Assembly (NCBI GenBank): GCA_036644995.1 | Contig: JAVXOZ010000017.1 | Span: 1-44,346, forward strand | DNA: 44,346 nucleotides | Reading direction: 5' to 3' | Source of the DNA: Cryptoclostridium sp036644995 | GTDB lineage: Bacteria > Bacillota > Dehalobacteriia > UBA7702 | Shown here: positions 42,938 to 44,346 of the stretch, piece by piece | Layout: each line of letters starts with the position of its first letter | Numbering within the stretch: the stretch's first letter is position 1 | Position numbers and translations under genes: made by a program | Notes under the pieces: model-generated | The model's input: the letters and a program-made list of their open reading frames with translations, nothing else | Database searches by the model: none | What the model was told of the DNA's origin: nothing

Positions 42938-43795
42938 TTACCTTATTTTTCTTTCAGCAGCTTCAATAACGTGCTTTGCTAAAACAGAAGTGGTAACGCT
43001 GCCAACTCCGCCGGGAACAGGAGTAATAGCATCTACAACACCTTCGGCATAATTAAAGTCTACATCGCCCACTATTTTACCGGGGTTTTTGGGGTCTGCA
43101 TTGATACCAACATCAATAATAATTTGTCCCGGTGATATGTGTTTTTCGTTAACCAAATTGGCTTTACCTGCTGCGGCAATGATTATATCCGCATCCTTAC
43201 AGGGTGCTACCATATCTTTGGTAAATACATGGCAAACTGAAAGGGTGGCAAATTCGTTTAATAAAAGTACGGAAAGTGGTTTACCAACCACAGCACCCCA
43301 ACCCACTAAAGTTATTTTAGCACTTTTAACGGGAATTTCATAGTAGCTTAATATTTCCATTACAGCCTGGGCTGTGCATGGGGGAAAACCTGCGCCTGTG
43401 CCATCATAAACCATACCGCTGTTGTGGGTGGTCATGGCATCCACATCTTTTTCCGGTGCCAAAGTATTGCAAACAAGGTCGTAATTCATATGCGGGGGTA
43501 AGGGACGGAACAACAAAACACCGTGTACGTTGGGGTCTTTGTTTAAATCTTCTAAGGTACCGATAAGAAGTTCTTCGGAGATATCATCTCTAAAAACATA
43601 GTCTTTAACGGCTATACCTAAAGCAACGCATTTTTTCATAGCACCTTTTTCATATGATACGTCACTACTTTTTTCTCCCACTCTAACGATGGCAAGGGTG
43701 GGAATAACTCCCTTTTTGCCTAATGCCCCAACCCGTGCTTCTAAATCCTCACGCATTGCAGCAGCAACATCTTTGCCTAATAAAATTTTTGTCAT
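42938..43795 (-). CDS. folD: FolD-family methylenetetrahydrofolate dehydrogenase, probably monofunctional
   Basis: 285 aa, normal FolD length, with the N-terminal folate domain and a C-terminal Rossmann domain. Several hallmark residues differ. In the SxxYxxxK motif Tyr is kept but the catalytic Lys aligns to Ala (SYEKGAMKKC). The VQLPLP motif reads LFRPLP. GRSxxVGxP reads GWGAVVGKP, losing the Arg that favours NADP. The Asp of KDVDA and the TPVPGGVG segment are kept. The Lys is known to be needed for cyclohydrolase activity, so this enzyme is probably a dehydrogenase only, likely NAD-dependent, with FchA supplying the cyclohydrolase. Start ATG at 43795 follows GAGGAGAGG. Confidence 0.88.
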   Translation of the reverse strand: MTKILLGKDVAAAMREDLEARVGALGKKGVIPTLAIVRVGEKSSDVSYEKGAMKKCVALGIAVKDYVFRDDISEELLIGTLEDLNKDPNVHGVLLFRPLPPHMNYDLVCNTLAPEKDVDAMTTHNSGMVYDGTGAGFPPCTAQAVMEILSYYEIPVKSAKITLVGWGAVVGKPLSVLLLNEFATLSVCHVFTKDMVAPCKDADIIIAAAGKANLVNEKHISPGQIIIDVGINADPKNPGKIVGDVDFNYAEGVVDAITPVPGGVGSVTTSVLAKHVIEAAERKIR

Positions 43796-43818
43796 GGGAA
43801 CCTCTCCTCTCTGCATAT

Positions 43819-44346
43819 TTATTGCAAGCTTCTTTTCACATTATCGTAAAGGGTAACAGCTCTTTTGCCATACACGCTAATCATAATTTCGGTTTTTTCG
43901 TTGATATCATCAGCTATTTCTCTGTTCATCATGGTTTTTGTATTAATGTAAACATTAAGTCCAGCCCCTAAAAGAGCAGAGTGGCAGCAAATGGCACCAA
44001 CACCAACATCGCTTAATAATAAAGGATTACCTATTTTATAAAATTCTTCTAAAATCTCCACAGCCTGACAGCAGCTTTCCATGATTTCCATAGGCACTTT
44101 GCAGGCATTTAATGTGGCAGTTTTCATAACTTTTTCTTTTTCCCGGCGTTCATCTTCAGTGGTTTCTTTCATGGCATAAGCTTGGGATAACGGAAAAAAC
44201 AGCTCTGCATCGTCATCCATTAATTGTAAAAATTTATCTTGGAGTGCATCACATTTTGCCTGTAATGCCACAATTTCATCTTCCACATTAGCAAACTTTT
44301 TTTTGCCTTTGGTAAAACTTCCCACCATATTACCAAGGGCAGTGCC
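43819..44346 (-). CDS. fchA: Methenyltetrahydrofolate cyclohydrolase / formimino-THF cyclodeaminase FchA (5' end outside window)
   Basis: At least 175 residues. The frame stays open to the window edge, giving GTALGNM before the first internal Met, and the family is about 205-210 aa, so some 30-35 residues lie beyond. The conserved start region MVGSFTKGKKKFANVEDEI and the segment NPLLLSDVGVGAICCHSALLGAGLNVYINT identify the FTCD/cyclodeaminase family. In acetogens this protein is the methenyl-THF cyclohydrolase of the methyl branch. It lies 23 bp upstream of folD in the same direction. Confidence 0.9.
   Translation of the reverse strand, partial: GTALGNMVGSFTKGKKKFANVEDEIVALQAKCDALQDKFLQLMDDDAELFFPLSQAYAMKETTEDERREKEKVMKTATLNACKVPMEIMESCCQAVEILEEFYKIGNPLLLSDVGVGAICCHSALLGAGLNVYINTKTMMNREIADDINEKTEIMISVYGKRAVTLYDNVKRSLQ

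Overview
The window is a single AT-rich stretch from an anaerobic, probably low-GC Gram-positive (Bacillota, Clostridia-like) bacterium. Evidence is the order pheS-pheT-zapA-(U32 peptidase)-mutS2, the YqzL-like small ORF, strong AGGAGG ribosome sites, consensus sigma-A promoters, a sigma-54 activator beside a glycine-betaine-type methyltransferase, and Wood-Ljungdahl methyl-branch genes next to [FeFe]-hydrogenases. The likely lifestyle is acetogenic or methylotrophic; the species cannot be named from this sequence. Almost all genes are on the minus strand. The exceptions are a c-di-GMP gene pair and a small VOC protein. One 100-base run of N (27989-28088) is an assembly gap.

Layout. 1-10139: housekeeping block read leftward: an SpoU-type rRNA methyltransferase, a 30-codon YqzL-like gene, a terminator/attenuator hairpin, then pheS, pheT, zapA, a U32 peptidase and mutS2. 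10396-15343: an aldo/keto-reductase-fold Fe-S protein that lacks most of the usual catalytic tetrad, a tiny histidine-rich protein behind a perfect TTGACA-N17-TATAAT promoter, a family 2 glycosyltransferase and uppP. 15498-22163: a sigma-54 activator, a BCCT transporter, a non-pyrrolysine MttB-family methyltransferase and a second BCCT transporter, with a consensus -24/-12 sigma-54 promoter in front. 22477-29946: a diguanylate cyclase translationally coupled to a GGDEF/EAL protein, then the gap, a lipoprotein related to phosphatidylserine decarboxylase, and a VOC protein.

30827-44346 is the most interesting part. Read leftward it encodes FchA, FolD, a MetF/MetV-like fusion, a TatB-like protein, a Tat-exported lipoprotein [FeFe]-hydrogenase, a four-cluster ferredoxin subunit with a C-terminal membrane anchor, an NrfD-type membrane subunit, TatA, TatC and a formate/nitrite channel. 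After an unusual structured intergenic region comes a three-subunit cytoplasmic NAD(P)-linked [FeFe]-hydrogenase (HydC, HydB, HydA). The inferred picture is H2 or formate turnover on the outer face of the membrane, linked through NrfD to quinone or charge transfer, with a cytoplasmic hydrogenase handling NAD(P)H/ferredoxin and the folate genes carrying the methyl branch. The FolD appears to have lost its cyclohydrolase lysine and its NADP-binding arginine, which fits having FchA next door.

The intergenic DNA is also unusual. Most gaps carry their own degenerate tandem array with a locus-specific unit (about 60, 68, 30 and 35 bp). Two related 140-175 bp palindromic elements (14286-14423 and 22533-22706) sit between 15-20 bp direct repeats and look like a small non-autonomous mobile element family. 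A separate 136-bp element with 21-bp inverted ends lies at 34532-34667.
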